This document shows positions 10,150 through 19,846 of a DNA stretch of 64,000 bases, in pieces; the first letter of the stretch is position 1; each line of letters begins with the position of its first letter. The position numbers were made by a program, and so were the translations under genes. The notes under the pieces were generated by a model that did not search any database, had not been told where the DNA came from, and worked only from the letters and a program-made list of their open reading frames with translations. The stretch is from Maribellus sp. CM-23 (GTDB lineage Bacteria; Bacteroidota; Bacteroidia; Bacteroidales; Prolixibacteraceae): positions 496,001-560,000 of the forward strand of contig NZ_JADWYJ010000002.1 in the NCBI RefSeq assembly GCF_021354595.1. The letters are read 5' to 3'.

Positions 10150-13100
10150 TTAAAATTTAACTTTTACAGCAAGTCCCATTGATCTTTGAGCAGGCAAAGC
10201 TGTTGAAGCAACAGATGCTGAACTCCATGAAGTTCCAATTGTAGATTCCGGAATTGTATTCGGTGCTGCTTTGTATAAATAAGCTACGTTATTAACAAAA
10301 CCCATTAAACTTAATTCTGATAGTCTAACCAGACTGGAAAGTTTTTTAGGTACAGTGTATTCTATAGCAATATTCCTCAGTGCGACATAATCATTTTTGA
10401 ATATTCTGTCTTCCGGGAAGAAGCCGTTTGCAAAATAAGACTGATAATAATAATCTTCAGCAGCTACCACTTTGTTGTTTGCCGTTCCGTTGCTAAAGAC
10501 ACCGTCGAGCAAAACACCATCCCAATAGGATGCACCACCGTTAGGATTCCCTCCGGGAGCTTTATATAAGTTTCCACTTCCATCCTGGGCCATGTAATAT
10601 TGTACGCCACCACTTGCCTGGTCTCTGTAAGGTAAACTTTCCTTCAACACACCGGCTGCCAGCATATAAGTCTCTGTGTGAGAAATGAATGTTGAGCCAA
10701 ATGAATAGTCGATGTTTGCAATAAAACGAAGACCCTTATAGTTGAATGAAGAAAATACACCTCCGATCAAATCAGGAAGAACCTTACCAACCATCTTGTT
10801 GCTTTTGGTATCATACGCATAGTTATTACCTGAAGCGTCTACGATTCGTTTACCGTTATTAGGATCATTCTCATCAGATGGGTTAATGTAATAATTCCAT
10901 CCTTTTTGCTGATAAATCAATCCATACTCGCCACCAACTTCAGCAATCGCATTCAATCCGGCATTATTCCAAAGAGTCATGCGGGTCAAATCCCCATCAA
11001 GCTTTACGATTTTTGTTTTGCTGCCTGAGAATGTAAGATTTACATCCCAAGAGAAGTCTCTTGCCTTCACTGGTTTTGTTTTAAGCATTAATTCCCAGCC
11101 TTTGTTAGAAACATTTCCTGCGTTCATTCTAATACTGCTAACTCCCATACCTGCCGGAGCTGCAACCTGCATAATCTGGTCGTAGGTATTTGAATTATAG
11201 TATGAGAAGTCAATTCCTAACCTGCTGTCAAATAAATACGTTTCCAAACCAACCTCAAACTCACGCTTTTTCTCTGGCTTCAGGTTTGGAACACCATTTT
11301 CGTCCATCGGAGGAAGATCATTGGGAGGTGTCAAAACAAATCCGGCACCAGAAGCAGTAACACCATAGTTTACGTTACCAAAGTAACGCGGGCCCGGACG
11401 ACCTACATCAGCCCAGGAAACTCTGAGCTTGCCAAAATCAATCCATTCCGGCAACCTAAGAGATTCTGAAGCAATCCATGTTGCGCTAACTCCCGGATAA
11501 AAGTATGAATTGTTGGCAGGAGGCAGGATAGACGACCAGTCGTTTCTTCCCTGTACTTCAATAAAAATCTGATCAGCATAAGCAAACTGAACCGATCCCA
11601 TCACACTATACATAATATCTTCACCATTCTGAAACTGGTAAGTAGGTTGGGCCCCTGAAGGCATGTTTGCGTATGAAAAGAAGTTAGGAATAACGAAGCC
11701 GCCAAGTTGTCTGGCTCCTTTTTTATCAAGATAACTGTGAGAGACAACACCACCAACAAAACCTGACAGGTTAAAACGCTCGTCAACAATATCCGAATTG
11801 AAATTCAATAATGCCTGACCGTACGTTTTTCGGATATCTCTCACAACATCCTGGTATACGTTTCCACTGGCAGGTCCAATTAGGCTCGGGTCTGTAAGTT
11901 TTCCTTTATACTGACTTCTTTCAGTAGTTACATCTGCTCCTCCCATTATCGTTGCGCTGAATATTTTATTCAATGTTATATCAATATTCAACGACTGGAT
12001 ATTGTGCAAACGTGTAAATTCATCTTCATTCTGAGTTTGATCCCACAGATAGTTTACAACCGCACGTCTTCCAGAAGAAAAAGATTCGGTAAATGCCGGA
12101 TTTGCAAAATAATTATACCCATCAGGCGTCACCATCCATTTGTTCAGCAGGTCTACATCTATATCATAACTGTAGGCCCCTAAAGAAGAGGTTATACCCT
12201 GAGCTCCCATTGTTGTACTTGTAACAGCATTCATATTCTTCGAGAAGAACAGGTTACCTGAGTACGAAATATTGATATAATCATTCATTTTATAGGAGGC
12301 ATTCAAACTGAATGTATTTTTATCATACGAACCAGCCAGCGTTGTCGGAGAAAGATCAGTATTGGTATACGAAAAACGCATTGAACCTTTTTCTCCTCCA
12401 GAGCTAATTGCCACGTTAGTGATGTACTGATGTCCGGTCCGGTACATTTTATCATAAACGCTCTCGCTCTGCGCCACCCAAGGTCTTTGGGTACCGTCCC
12501 ACCAATCCAAAGTAACGCTTGGGTCAAATTTTGGACCGAATGCCTGACCTCTGTTGTCAATAGTCCTCACACCATCAACAAGATAAAACCCCTGGTCATC
12601 TGTAACAGTTGTACTTGGAGACCTTCCGGTTCCGTACTGGTTTTGAATTTCCGGCAAAAATGCCACATTATCCCATGTAGTTGTAAATGAAGCAGAAACT
12701 CCCAGGTCTTTTCCTTTGGCACCACTTTTTGTTGTAATCAAAACAACACCGTTTGCACCAGCACTACCATAAAGTACCGAAGCTTTCGCTCCTTTCAAAA
12801 TTTCGAATGATGCAATGTCGTCCGGGTTAATATCGTTGATACCTGTTCCATAGTCACGACCGTTGGCATTGTCTGCACCCAATCCTGTATTTTGGTCATG
12901 GATTGGAATACCATCAACTACAATCAAAGGACGTGTTGTTGAGTTGGAGTCGAACGATACCGCATTACGGATATTGATTTTCATACCTCCCGTTGGCCCT
13001 GTTGCTGTTGATGCAACTTGTACACCAGCTGCCGAACCGTACAAAGACTGAAGTGCATTCACCGGAGTTCCGCTAGCAAGAATACGTTCGTTATCAACTT

Positions 13101-13464
13101 TAGAAACAGCATATCCTAACGCTTTTGCTTCTCTTCGGATACCTAACGCTGTAACAACAACCTCATCAACGCCAATTGCATCTGTTACCAAGGTAACATT
13201 AACAACAGAACGTCCATTCAGACTTTCTTCTATTGTTTTCATTCCTACAAATGAAAATACAATGAGAGCATCTGCTTTAACCGTAATTGTATAATTACCA
13301 TCTGCATCGGTAATTGTCCCATTTACAGTCCCTTTTTCCATCACGGACACCCCAGGAATCCCGAGGCCTTCTTCATCAGTAACTATACCCGTTACTGTTT
13401 GCTGTGCATAAACGCTGCCTATAAGCGCGAAACACAATGCAACAAGCAAAATAATTTTTCTCAT
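10150..13464 (-). CDS. SusC/RagA-family TonB-linked outer-membrane transporter (copy 1)
   Basis: 1104 residues. Signal peptide (SVYAQ), CarboxypepD_reg-like domain (about 22-98), then VDEVVVTALGIRREAKALGYA as Ton-box region, a plug domain (LIVVDGIPI, DDIASFEILKGAKASVLYGS, GVVLITTKSG) and a 22-stranded barrel ending in AVKVKF. It imports oligomers using TonB energy, with the SusD protein encoded downstream as lid. The first 100 residues and the mRNA leader are near-copies of the second SusC at 16065-19193, whereas the barrels have diverged. There is no STN domain, so no direct anti-sigma signalling is expected. Confidence 0.95.
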   Translation of the reverse strand: MRKIILLVALCFALIGSVYAQQTVTGIVTDEEGLGIPGVSVMEKGTVNGTITDADGNYTITVKADALIVFSFVGMKTIEESLNGRSVVNVTLVTDAIGVDEVVVTALGIRREAKALGYAVSKVDNERILASGTPVNALQSLYGSAAGVQVASTATGPTGGMKINIRNAVSFDSNSTTRPLIVVDGIPIHDQNTGLGADNANGRDYGTGINDINPDDIASFEILKGAKASVLYGSAGANGVVLITTKSGAKGKDLGVSASFTTTWDNVAFLPEIQNQYGTGRSPSTTVTDDQGFYLVDGVRTIDNRGQAFGPKFDPSVTLDWWDGTQRPWVAQSESVYDKMYRTGHQYITNVAISSGGEKGSMRFSYTNTDLSPTTLAGSYDKNTFSLNASYKMNDYINISYSGNLFFSKNMNAVTSTTMGAQGITSSLGAYSYDIDVDLLNKWMVTPDGYNYFANPAFTESFSSGRRAVVNYLWDQTQNEDEFTRLHNIQSLNIDITLNKIFSATIMGGADVTTERSQYKGKLTDPSLIGPASGNVYQDVVRDIRKTYGQALLNFNSDIVDERFNLSGFVGGVVSHSYLDKKGARQLGGFVIPNFFSYANMPSGAQPTYQFQNGEDIMYSVMGSVQFAYADQIFIEVQGRNDWSSILPPANNSYFYPGVSATWIASESLRLPEWIDFGKLRVSWADVGRPGPRYFGNVNYGVTASGAGFVLTPPNDLPPMDENGVPNLKPEKKREFEVGLETYLFDSRLGIDFSYYNSNTYDQIMQVAAPAGMGVSSIRMNAGNVSNKGWELMLKTKPVKARDFSWDVNLTFSGSKTKIVKLDGDLTRMTLWNNAGLNAIAEVGGEYGLIYQQKGWNYYINPSDENDPNNGKRIVDASGNNYAYDTKSNKMVGKVLPDLIGGVFSSFNYKGLRFIANIDYSFGSTFISHTETYMLAAGVLKESLPYRDQASGGVQYYMAQDGSGNLYKAPGGNPNGGASYWDGVLLDGVFSNGTANNKVVAAEDYYYQSYFANGFFPEDRIFKNDYVALRNIAIEYTVPKKLSSLVRLSELSLMGFVNNVAYLYKAAPNTIPESTIGTSWSSASVASTALPAQRSMGLAVKVKF

Positions 13465-13657
13465 AAAGAATAAATTTTAGTTGTTAAATAGAAAATAAAT
13501 CCAATGTATCTATTGTAGTCGTTTGGTAAGAGGATTCGATGATTATCAAATTCTTCTGTAGACCTCATTAAGCTAGTTTTTAGTTTTCGCAAGTTCAATT
13601 TTCGCTACCTGCACTATTATGGAGATCAGAACTCCATTTTTGGATAGCGCAAAGTAA
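13465..13657 (-). promoter_or_regulatory. mRNA leader and promoter region of SusC copy 1, shared with copy 2
   Basis: About 135 nt upstream of the ATG (13465-13600) align almost base for base with 19194-19330 before the second SusC. They include the near-perfect inverted repeat ATTCGATGATTATCAAAT at 13534-13551. A weak -7 box TTACTTTG (13657-13650, one mismatch) would place the transcript start near 13643, immediately before the hairpin TGGAG-7nt-CTCCA (13620-13636). From 13658 to 14027 the sequence is AT-rich and shows no gene. Confidence 0.5.
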
Positions 13658-14027
13658 AATTAACTATTTATTTTAATTTTATTAAATAATTCATAAAATA
13701 TTTTAAAATCATATCGATCATAAAAAAATCATATACATATAAAATATTATAAATTAATTATTTTCCAATAATTAGATTTTAAGAAATAATATTATCAAAC
13801 AATCACTTATTAATAATTCAAATCCAAAATCTCTCTTTAGAGAATAAGCCTCATTCCGTTTTTAATCAATAGCCGGCAACAAGAAGAAAAGCCATAGTTG
13901 TATTATGATTCATTTTGTTCCCAACACAACACAAAATCGCGGCAAGACACCACTATAAATTAGCGACCACGCCATACGCAACTGACTAACTAAAACTTAC
14001 ACTCCTTAATCAAAATGGACATAAAAA

Positions 14028-14058
14028 AACCGCCGCCCGTTAGCTAACGGACAGCGGT
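14028..14058 (-). terminator. Intrinsic terminator after the second SusC/SusD operon
   Basis: On the minus strand AACCGC...CCGTTAGCTAACGG...GCGGTT forms a long stem (inner part a perfect 14-bp palindrome) followed by seven Ts, 54 bp after the stop of the SusD gene at 14112. Confidence 0.85.
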
Positions 14059-14111
14059 TCAATTATTTATTTCAACTAAATTAATTTACATCTTCATTGA
14101 CCAAGATGAAT

Positions 14112-16049
14112 TTAATGTTTTGCCCACCAAAGTGGTGTTGTAACCAAGTCGGACCCTCCAAGGTACTGCAAAGCCTGTTCGTAACTACCCGGGTTAGTAT
14201 TTTGCAATGAAATAGGATAGCGCAACCTTTGCGGGAAGAATTCACGTTTACTTACAAGTACTCCTGTTGGAGTGGCTCCCGGTAAGTTGGGAAGGATATT
14301 CTCAGCCGCAGGATTTACAAAGAATGGTAAGCCCAATCTCCTGTGATCATTCCATGCCTCAAGTGGCTGCCAAGGACAATTGGCAATATACTTCTGAGTT
14401 ATGATTTTGGTTAACACATCATTATTTGTTACCGAACCAAAATTAGCCGGATATTCATAAGTCATTGTTCCAGCTGCTTCAGCATAAGGATCATAGTTAT
14501 TAATCGTATAATCTGTTGCTTCGGCAGTATGATCAAAACTAGCAGAGGTACCCACCCTGCTATATTCAGTAGATGCCAGGTAATCATCGGCAAACTGAGA
14601 TAAACCATGGTATTCAAAACTACTGCGAACACCTGCCTCATAGAATGCTTTTGCATTTCCGCCGGTATTCCAACCGTAAGTAGCAGCTTCAGCTAACAGA
14701 AAATAAGTTTCCCATGGACCAAACCATACCCTCTCGGTTGGACCATCGTGGTAAACTTTTGAGATATGGGGTCTATTGTAGGAAAAATACATAACATCTG
14801 TTCGTGAAGATTTCTCACCACTATCGCCGTTCGTCCATGAGTTGAAAGAATAGTCAGAATTAAAACGGGCAGTATCATTGCTTGTATTCCATACTTTTAC
14901 TTTATAACTATCACCCGATGCATCATACCTAAACATTACGGTACCATCATTATACCCGGGAATGGCAAACATCTTCAGAATACGAGGATCGATTTTGTCA
15001 GGAATACCATCAAAGAAGTGTCCTTTTGCGGGATTGTTTACAGCTGTTGCAATATTGTCCGGCATATACAATCCTAAGTAATCATGCACTGACTTTTCAT
15101 GATTATCAAAAACTTCTGTTGTAAGTTTATAAACTGAAGTTCCCGGCACAGTTGCAAGATCACGCGATTTGATTCCACCCAAACCAAAAGTAATATTTGT
15201 CATTGTTGCCGTAATATACTGGTAGTTCCACGGGCGAGACATAACCCGGGTCAGATCTTTCCAACCACCATCCTCAGGAACGGTTGGCATACTTTCTAGC
15301 GTACTAACAAAACCAGATATTCCACCAGCATCGCTTACTGCTTTTTCGAAAGCTGTTTTTGCATAAGCAGCTTCGACTTCTGATAAACGCATGGCAAAAC
15401 GCAAGCGCAACGAATTGGCGTATTGTTTCCAGTTAGTTATATCAAAGCCCATCATATAGTCATACTTTGACACAGAAGACATATCAACGTCTGCGTCTAA
15501 TTTACCTTGAGCATCTTCCAGTTCTTCAATAATGAAGTGATAGATATCTTGCAAACTGTAAGAGTCGGGGTTTTCGCCCTGAAAAGCATTGATCGAAGGG
15601 TTAGGTCCAAAATTATCACTAACCTCACTGATCAAATAAGCTCTCCAAATACGTGCGATTTGCACCAGATTATCAGTATAAGAATAGGCGGTCCCATCTT
15701 CCAATGAAGCTGTACCTAATGAAATTGCCTGTTGTACCAGGTTAATCCAGGTTCCTACATAATCTTTCCAATAATCTTCTGACCAACCATTTACATCACT
15801 CCCCACAAGAGCATAGCCACCTGACTCGTAATGAGCCGCTGCTTTCCAGTTCAAAATAAACATACGCTCTGCAATATGCGGGTTTTGCTGTGCCCTAATA
15901 ATCGAATTATTGATCAGATACTCAATCTGTACTTTATCCGGACCTACAGCAGTTGGGCTTGTATTGATATCTTCAAAGTCGCTGCAGGCTCCCAAAAAGA
16001 TTAATACAAGTACTGTTAGAATTAATTGTCTTAATTTATTATTTTTCAT
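14112..16049 (-). CDS. SusD/RagB-family outer-membrane lipoprotein (SusD-like_2 type), second copy
   Basis: 645 residues. Lipobox IFLGAC then SDFEDINTSPTA, a start typical of SusD-like_2 proteins. Helical core at RIWRAYLISEVSDNFG and WKQYANSLRLRFAMRLSEV; the latter closely matches WRKYANSLRLRWAMTVSEQ of the other SusD here, so the two descend from a common ancestor but are clearly diverged. The C-terminus has WQPLEAWNDHRRLGLPFF and an RLRYP segment. Partner of the SusC encoded 15 bp upstream; captures the same class of ligand. Confidence 0.9.
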   Translation of the reverse strand: MKNNKLRQLILTVLVLIFLGACSDFEDINTSPTAVGPDKVQIEYLINNSIIRAQQNPHIAERMFILNWKAAAHYESGGYALVGSDVNGWSEDYWKDYVGTWINLVQQAISLGTASLEDGTAYSYTDNLVQIARIWRAYLISEVSDNFGPNPSINAFQGENPDSYSLQDIYHFIIEELEDAQGKLDADVDMSSVSKYDYMMGFDITNWKQYANSLRLRFAMRLSEVEAAYAKTAFEKAVSDAGGISGFVSTLESMPTVPEDGGWKDLTRVMSRPWNYQYITATMTNITFGLGGIKSRDLATVPGTSVYKLTTEVFDNHEKSVHDYLGLYMPDNIATAVNNPAKGHFFDGIPDKIDPRILKMFAIPGYNDGTVMFRYDASGDSYKVKVWNTSNDTARFNSDYSFNSWTNGDSGEKSSRTDVMYFSYNRPHISKVYHDGPTERVWFGPWETYFLLAEAATYGWNTGGNAKAFYEAGVRSSFEYHGLSQFADDYLASTEYSRVGTSASFDHTAEATDYTINNYDPYAEAAGTMTYEYPANFGSVTNNDVLTKIITQKYIANCPWQPLEAWNDHRRLGLPFFVNPAAENILPNLPGATPTGVLVSKREFFPQRLRYPISLQNTNPGSYEQALQYLGGSDLVTTPLWWAKH

Positions 16050-16064
16050 TTCTCATCCTCCTCT

Positions 16065-19000
16065 TTAAAATTTAATCGACACATTGAAAGTATAGGATTT
16101 CATAGTTGGAGGCGATCCCATCTCCATACCTATAGCATTAGTACCAACACCGATTACAGATTCAGGATCAATACCTGGAGTATCAGTATATAGCAACCAA
16201 ATATTATTGCCAATAACAGATAAATCAACCCCATTAATCGGAATATTAGCAAACCATCTGGATGGCAGTTTGTATCCTAACTTAACGTTTCTTATGCGAA
16301 CACTTGTTGCATCATAAGTAAACTCATCGGTAATACCTAGGTTACCTGTAGCTGCCACTCGCGACCAGTAGTCCTGAGGAGATACAGCCACATCGTTAAC
16401 AGAATAAGAACCATCATCATGTTTTACGACACCATCCACAACAAAATCTTCCCGTGCTCCATTAACCACTGTTTCGGCAGCAGTTCCTCTGGAATGTGTA
16501 AAAACAGTTGTTCCCGAAAAGATTTTTCCTCCGAATTTGGCATCCAAAAGCACACTTAAACTTAAGTTCTTATACGAGAACATATTGGTTACACCTAACA
16601 TCCAGTCGGGCTGTTGATTTCCAAGGTACTCCCAATCTTCTCCTTTCAATGGCAACCCACTTTCATCAACAACAATCTGCCCAAAATATTGACTGGTTTC
16701 GTCTTCAACCCGAACCATTTTTTTACCATAGATCTCGCCATAGTTACCCCCAACCATTGCCACAATTTTTAGGTCATCTACAGTTCCCAGGCTATATTCA
16801 TCAACCCCGTCTGCCAACTCAATCATTCTGTTTTCATTTTTCGACATGTTAGCATTAACTGTCCAGTTGAATCCTGCGTTGTTTCTTACAATATCAGCAT
16901 TCAACATAACCTCAATACCTTCGTTTTGAATTTTACCGGCATTGATCTTTTTGTTCTTAAACCCACTAAATGGATCCAAAGGCAAATCAATCAACTGATT
17001 GGTAGCATTGGTTTTATACCATGTAAAATCAAGACCAAGACGATTATCAAAAAACCTAAGATCGATACCTGCTTCATACGATTTAATAAGCTCATTCACT
17101 ACAGACGGATCATACAAAACGCTCCCCGGAGCTGCAGTAGTCTGATCATGAGGAGAATTTGACTTACCAATACTATAGGTATTGTACAATTGATAAGGAG
17201 GCAAGTCGTTACCAACTTCAGCATAAGATCCTCTTACCTTGGCAAAAGTTAACCATTCGGGAATTACTCCCCCGTTTTGAGTGATCATGTCAGTAATAAT
17301 TCCTGACACACTCACTGAAGGATACAAGAATGAACGATTGTCTTTACGCATGGTCGAAGACCAGTCGTTACGGACCGTTGCATCCAAAAACAAATAACCA
17401 TCCCAGTTTAACTGCAAGGCTCCATACAACGAGTTAATTTTCTTCTCTGAATATCTTTCTGATACAGTTGGTTTATCTACACCATTGTTCAAGCTGAAAA
17501 GATTAGGAACTACCAAGTCTCCAGAATTTCCACCCATTCCCTGGTTCTTCTGATGCATCATATTTCCTCCAAAGGTGACATACCCACCTAAGCGATCGAT
17601 TAAATCGTCTTTTTGTGCTCGAATAAGGAAGCTAAAGTTATTCTCAAAAGCTTCGTCAATATTCTTCGAATAAACACCTGCCCGACGAACAATACCCCCA
17701 GTGTGAATTTTTTCTTCTTTTTTAGTGGTATAATAATCTGTTCCTCCTTTTACCTCTACATTCAACCAATCAGTAAAATCATATGCCAACGACATAAATC
17801 CAATTAAACGATCGCGAGTGTCGTTGTTCTTACCATACTGAAGGTTCCACCAAGGGTTCCCCTGAGGTGTACTGGCATCATCCCACCATATCTGATTTCC
17901 ATCCGAATCTATAGAAGGATTAAAATCCCTTATATCCAACGAAACAGGCAGTGTCCACATGGTATAAAAGGAGTTGTTCTGAGCAGCAATACCGGCCAAA
18001 GGTCTGTTTTCAGCATTTGATTTTACATAAGTAGCTTTTGTATCAAATTTCCATTTTTCATTTTCTCCAAATAAACTGGTTATCCTGACAGTAAAAGTAC
18101 TTCTATTAATATTGGTCTCTGGGATTACACTACGGTCATCGTTACGTGTAAGAGATGCAAAAACCGTAGTTTTATTGATAAGTTGCGAATAGGATATATT
18201 CTGATTCGAGGTTATACCTGTTCTGAAAAAGTTTGCAACATTATCGTAAGTATTTAAAGGAGACTGGCCACCTGTCCAATCGTCAACCATCTGACCTTCA
18301 GCTTTGGGCCCCCAAGAGGTTCTGGACATTCTGTCATAAGTTCCATACGAACCTTGACCAAATACATCTTGCAACTCCGGCTGCGTTAACAATGTTTCAA
18401 AGCCAACTCTTGAGTTGATCGTTATACCTGCGCCTTGATTTTTTCGACCTTTTTTGGTAGTGATCAAAATTACTCCGTTACCTGCCCTTGATCCATACAG
18501 CGCAGCAGCAGATGCTCCTTTCAGAACTGACATTGACTCAATATCATCAGGGTTAAGATCTCCGATTCCACTACCGAAATCCCTTCCTTCACCTGATCCC
18601 CACATATCCACTTTTGCTCCATCAGTGAAGTTATCGATAGGCATCCCATCGACAACTACCAGAGGCTGGTTACTTCCGGTTAACGAGTTATTACCGCGAA
18701 GAATAATTTTCGAAGATCCTGCGGGTCCTCCAGCTCCTCTTACAATTTGCAAACCGGATACTTTCCCGGATAAGGTGTTGGCAAGGTTAGGCTCTCTGGC
18801 ATCTACCAGGTCAGCTCCACCAATTTCCTGCATCGCATACCCCAATGACTTCTTTTCTCGCTGAATACCCAACGCAGTAACCACCACTTCGTCGAGACCA
18901 ACTGCGTCGGTAACCATAGTAACACTAATAGAAGAACGACCATTAACATTCTCCTCAATTGCTTTCATTCCGACGAACGAAAACACTAAGACTGCATCAC

Positions 19001-19193
19001 CCGAAGAAACATCTAGCTTATAATTACCATCAAAATCTGTAATTACTCCATTATTTGTTCCTTTCTCCAAGATTGATGCCCCAGGAATCCCGAGGCCTTC
19101 CTCATCAGTAACAGTGCCTGTTACTGTATGCTGTGCATAAATGCTGCCTATAAGCGCAAAATACAATGCAACAAGCAAGATAATTTTTCTCAT
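16065..19193 (-). CDS. SusC/RagA-family TonB-linked outer-membrane transporter (copy 2)
   Basis: 1042 residues. Signal peptide (SIYAQ), CarboxypepD_reg-like domain to about residue 100, Ton-box region LDEVVVTALGIQREKKSLGYA, plug with LVVVDGMPIDN and SMSVLKGASAAALYGSRAGNGVILITTKKG, then a large barrel ending FNVSIKF. Function: TonB-dependent uptake with the SusD encoded 15 bp downstream. Together with copy 1 it marks a duplicated uptake system under what looks like shared control, since the leaders match. Confidence 0.95.
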   Translation of the reverse strand: MRKIILLVALYFALIGSIYAQHTVTGTVTDEEGLGIPGASILEKGTNNGVITDFDGNYKLDVSSGDAVLVFSFVGMKAIEENVNGRSSISVTMVTDAVGLDEVVVTALGIQREKKSLGYAMQEIGGADLVDAREPNLANTLSGKVSGLQIVRGAGGPAGSSKIILRGNNSLTGSNQPLVVVDGMPIDNFTDGAKVDMWGSGEGRDFGSGIGDLNPDDIESMSVLKGASAAALYGSRAGNGVILITTKKGRKNQGAGITINSRVGFETLLTQPELQDVFGQGSYGTYDRMSRTSWGPKAEGQMVDDWTGGQSPLNTYDNVANFFRTGITSNQNISYSQLINKTTVFASLTRNDDRSVIPETNINRSTFTVRITSLFGENEKWKFDTKATYVKSNAENRPLAGIAAQNNSFYTMWTLPVSLDIRDFNPSIDSDGNQIWWDDASTPQGNPWWNLQYGKNNDTRDRLIGFMSLAYDFTDWLNVEVKGGTDYYTTKKEEKIHTGGIVRRAGVYSKNIDEAFENNFSFLIRAQKDDLIDRLGGYVTFGGNMMHQKNQGMGGNSGDLVVPNLFSLNNGVDKPTVSERYSEKKINSLYGALQLNWDGYLFLDATVRNDWSSTMRKDNRSFLYPSVSVSGIITDMITQNGGVIPEWLTFAKVRGSYAEVGNDLPPYQLYNTYSIGKSNSPHDQTTAAPGSVLYDPSVVNELIKSYEAGIDLRFFDNRLGLDFTWYKTNATNQLIDLPLDPFSGFKNKKINAGKIQNEGIEVMLNADIVRNNAGFNWTVNANMSKNENRMIELADGVDEYSLGTVDDLKIVAMVGGNYGEIYGKKMVRVEDETSQYFGQIVVDESGLPLKGEDWEYLGNQQPDWMLGVTNMFSYKNLSLSVLLDAKFGGKIFSGTTVFTHSRGTAAETVVNGAREDFVVDGVVKHDDGSYSVNDVAVSPQDYWSRVAATGNLGITDEFTYDATSVRIRNVKLGYKLPSRWFANIPINGVDLSVIGNNIWLLYTDTPGIDPESVIGVGTNAIGMEMGSPPTMKSYTFNVSIKF

Positions 19194-19383
19194 AAAGAAT
19201 AAATTTTAGTTGTTAATTAGAAAATAAACACAATGTATTTATTATGGTAGTTGGTAAGAAGATTCGATGATTATCAAATTCCACAGAGGCTTTCATTAAG
19301 CTAGCTTTTAGTTTTCGTAAGTTTAATTATCTCAATTTGTGTAAATGAAAATTTCAAATTACACTCTGCATAAATCAAAAATA
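19194..19383 (-). promoter_or_regulatory. mRNA leader and promoter of SusC copy 2
   Basis: The leader block 19194-19330 matches that of copy 1, including the inverted repeat at 19262-19279. On the minus strand TATTTTTG (19383-19376) is a full match to the -7 consensus, with no clear -33 box. Transcription near 19369 would put an imperfect hairpin (GTGTAA...TTACAC, 19339-19364) at the extreme 5' end. 19384-19846 is AT-rich and holds no gene that I can see; it includes the 3' flank of the ROK gene. Confidence 0.5.
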
Positions 19384-19846
19384 AATATTAATTTTAATTT
19401 CACCAGATAATTCATAAAATTTTTTAAAATCATACAATCAATAACAAAATCAACCCCATTAAAAATGAAGTCCATTAATTATTTTCCATTTTCATTAATT
19501 TACGGAAATAATATTAAATAAGAAATACACCTTGCTAATTCTGTTTGGAAATTACATCGAATCTAAATATTCTATATTCTCAGAACAGTTATCTCCGAAT
19601 TAAATAAGTGTGATTGCACTCGGAAATCTTTACGAATAAAAGCAAAGAAGATAGGTGTCAAAAAAAAGAACTTTTCCTAACACGCAAGCCACAGCCCAAA
19701 GGGACTACTCTCCAATTAAACAACAATAGAATTAAGCTGGTAGAAATGTTTCTTTAATCCCCCTAATCAACTTCAATTCAAGCGTACTATAATTTGATTT
19801 AATTCAAGAAGTGCTAATAATCAGCAATAACGGTCTCACCCTAAGG

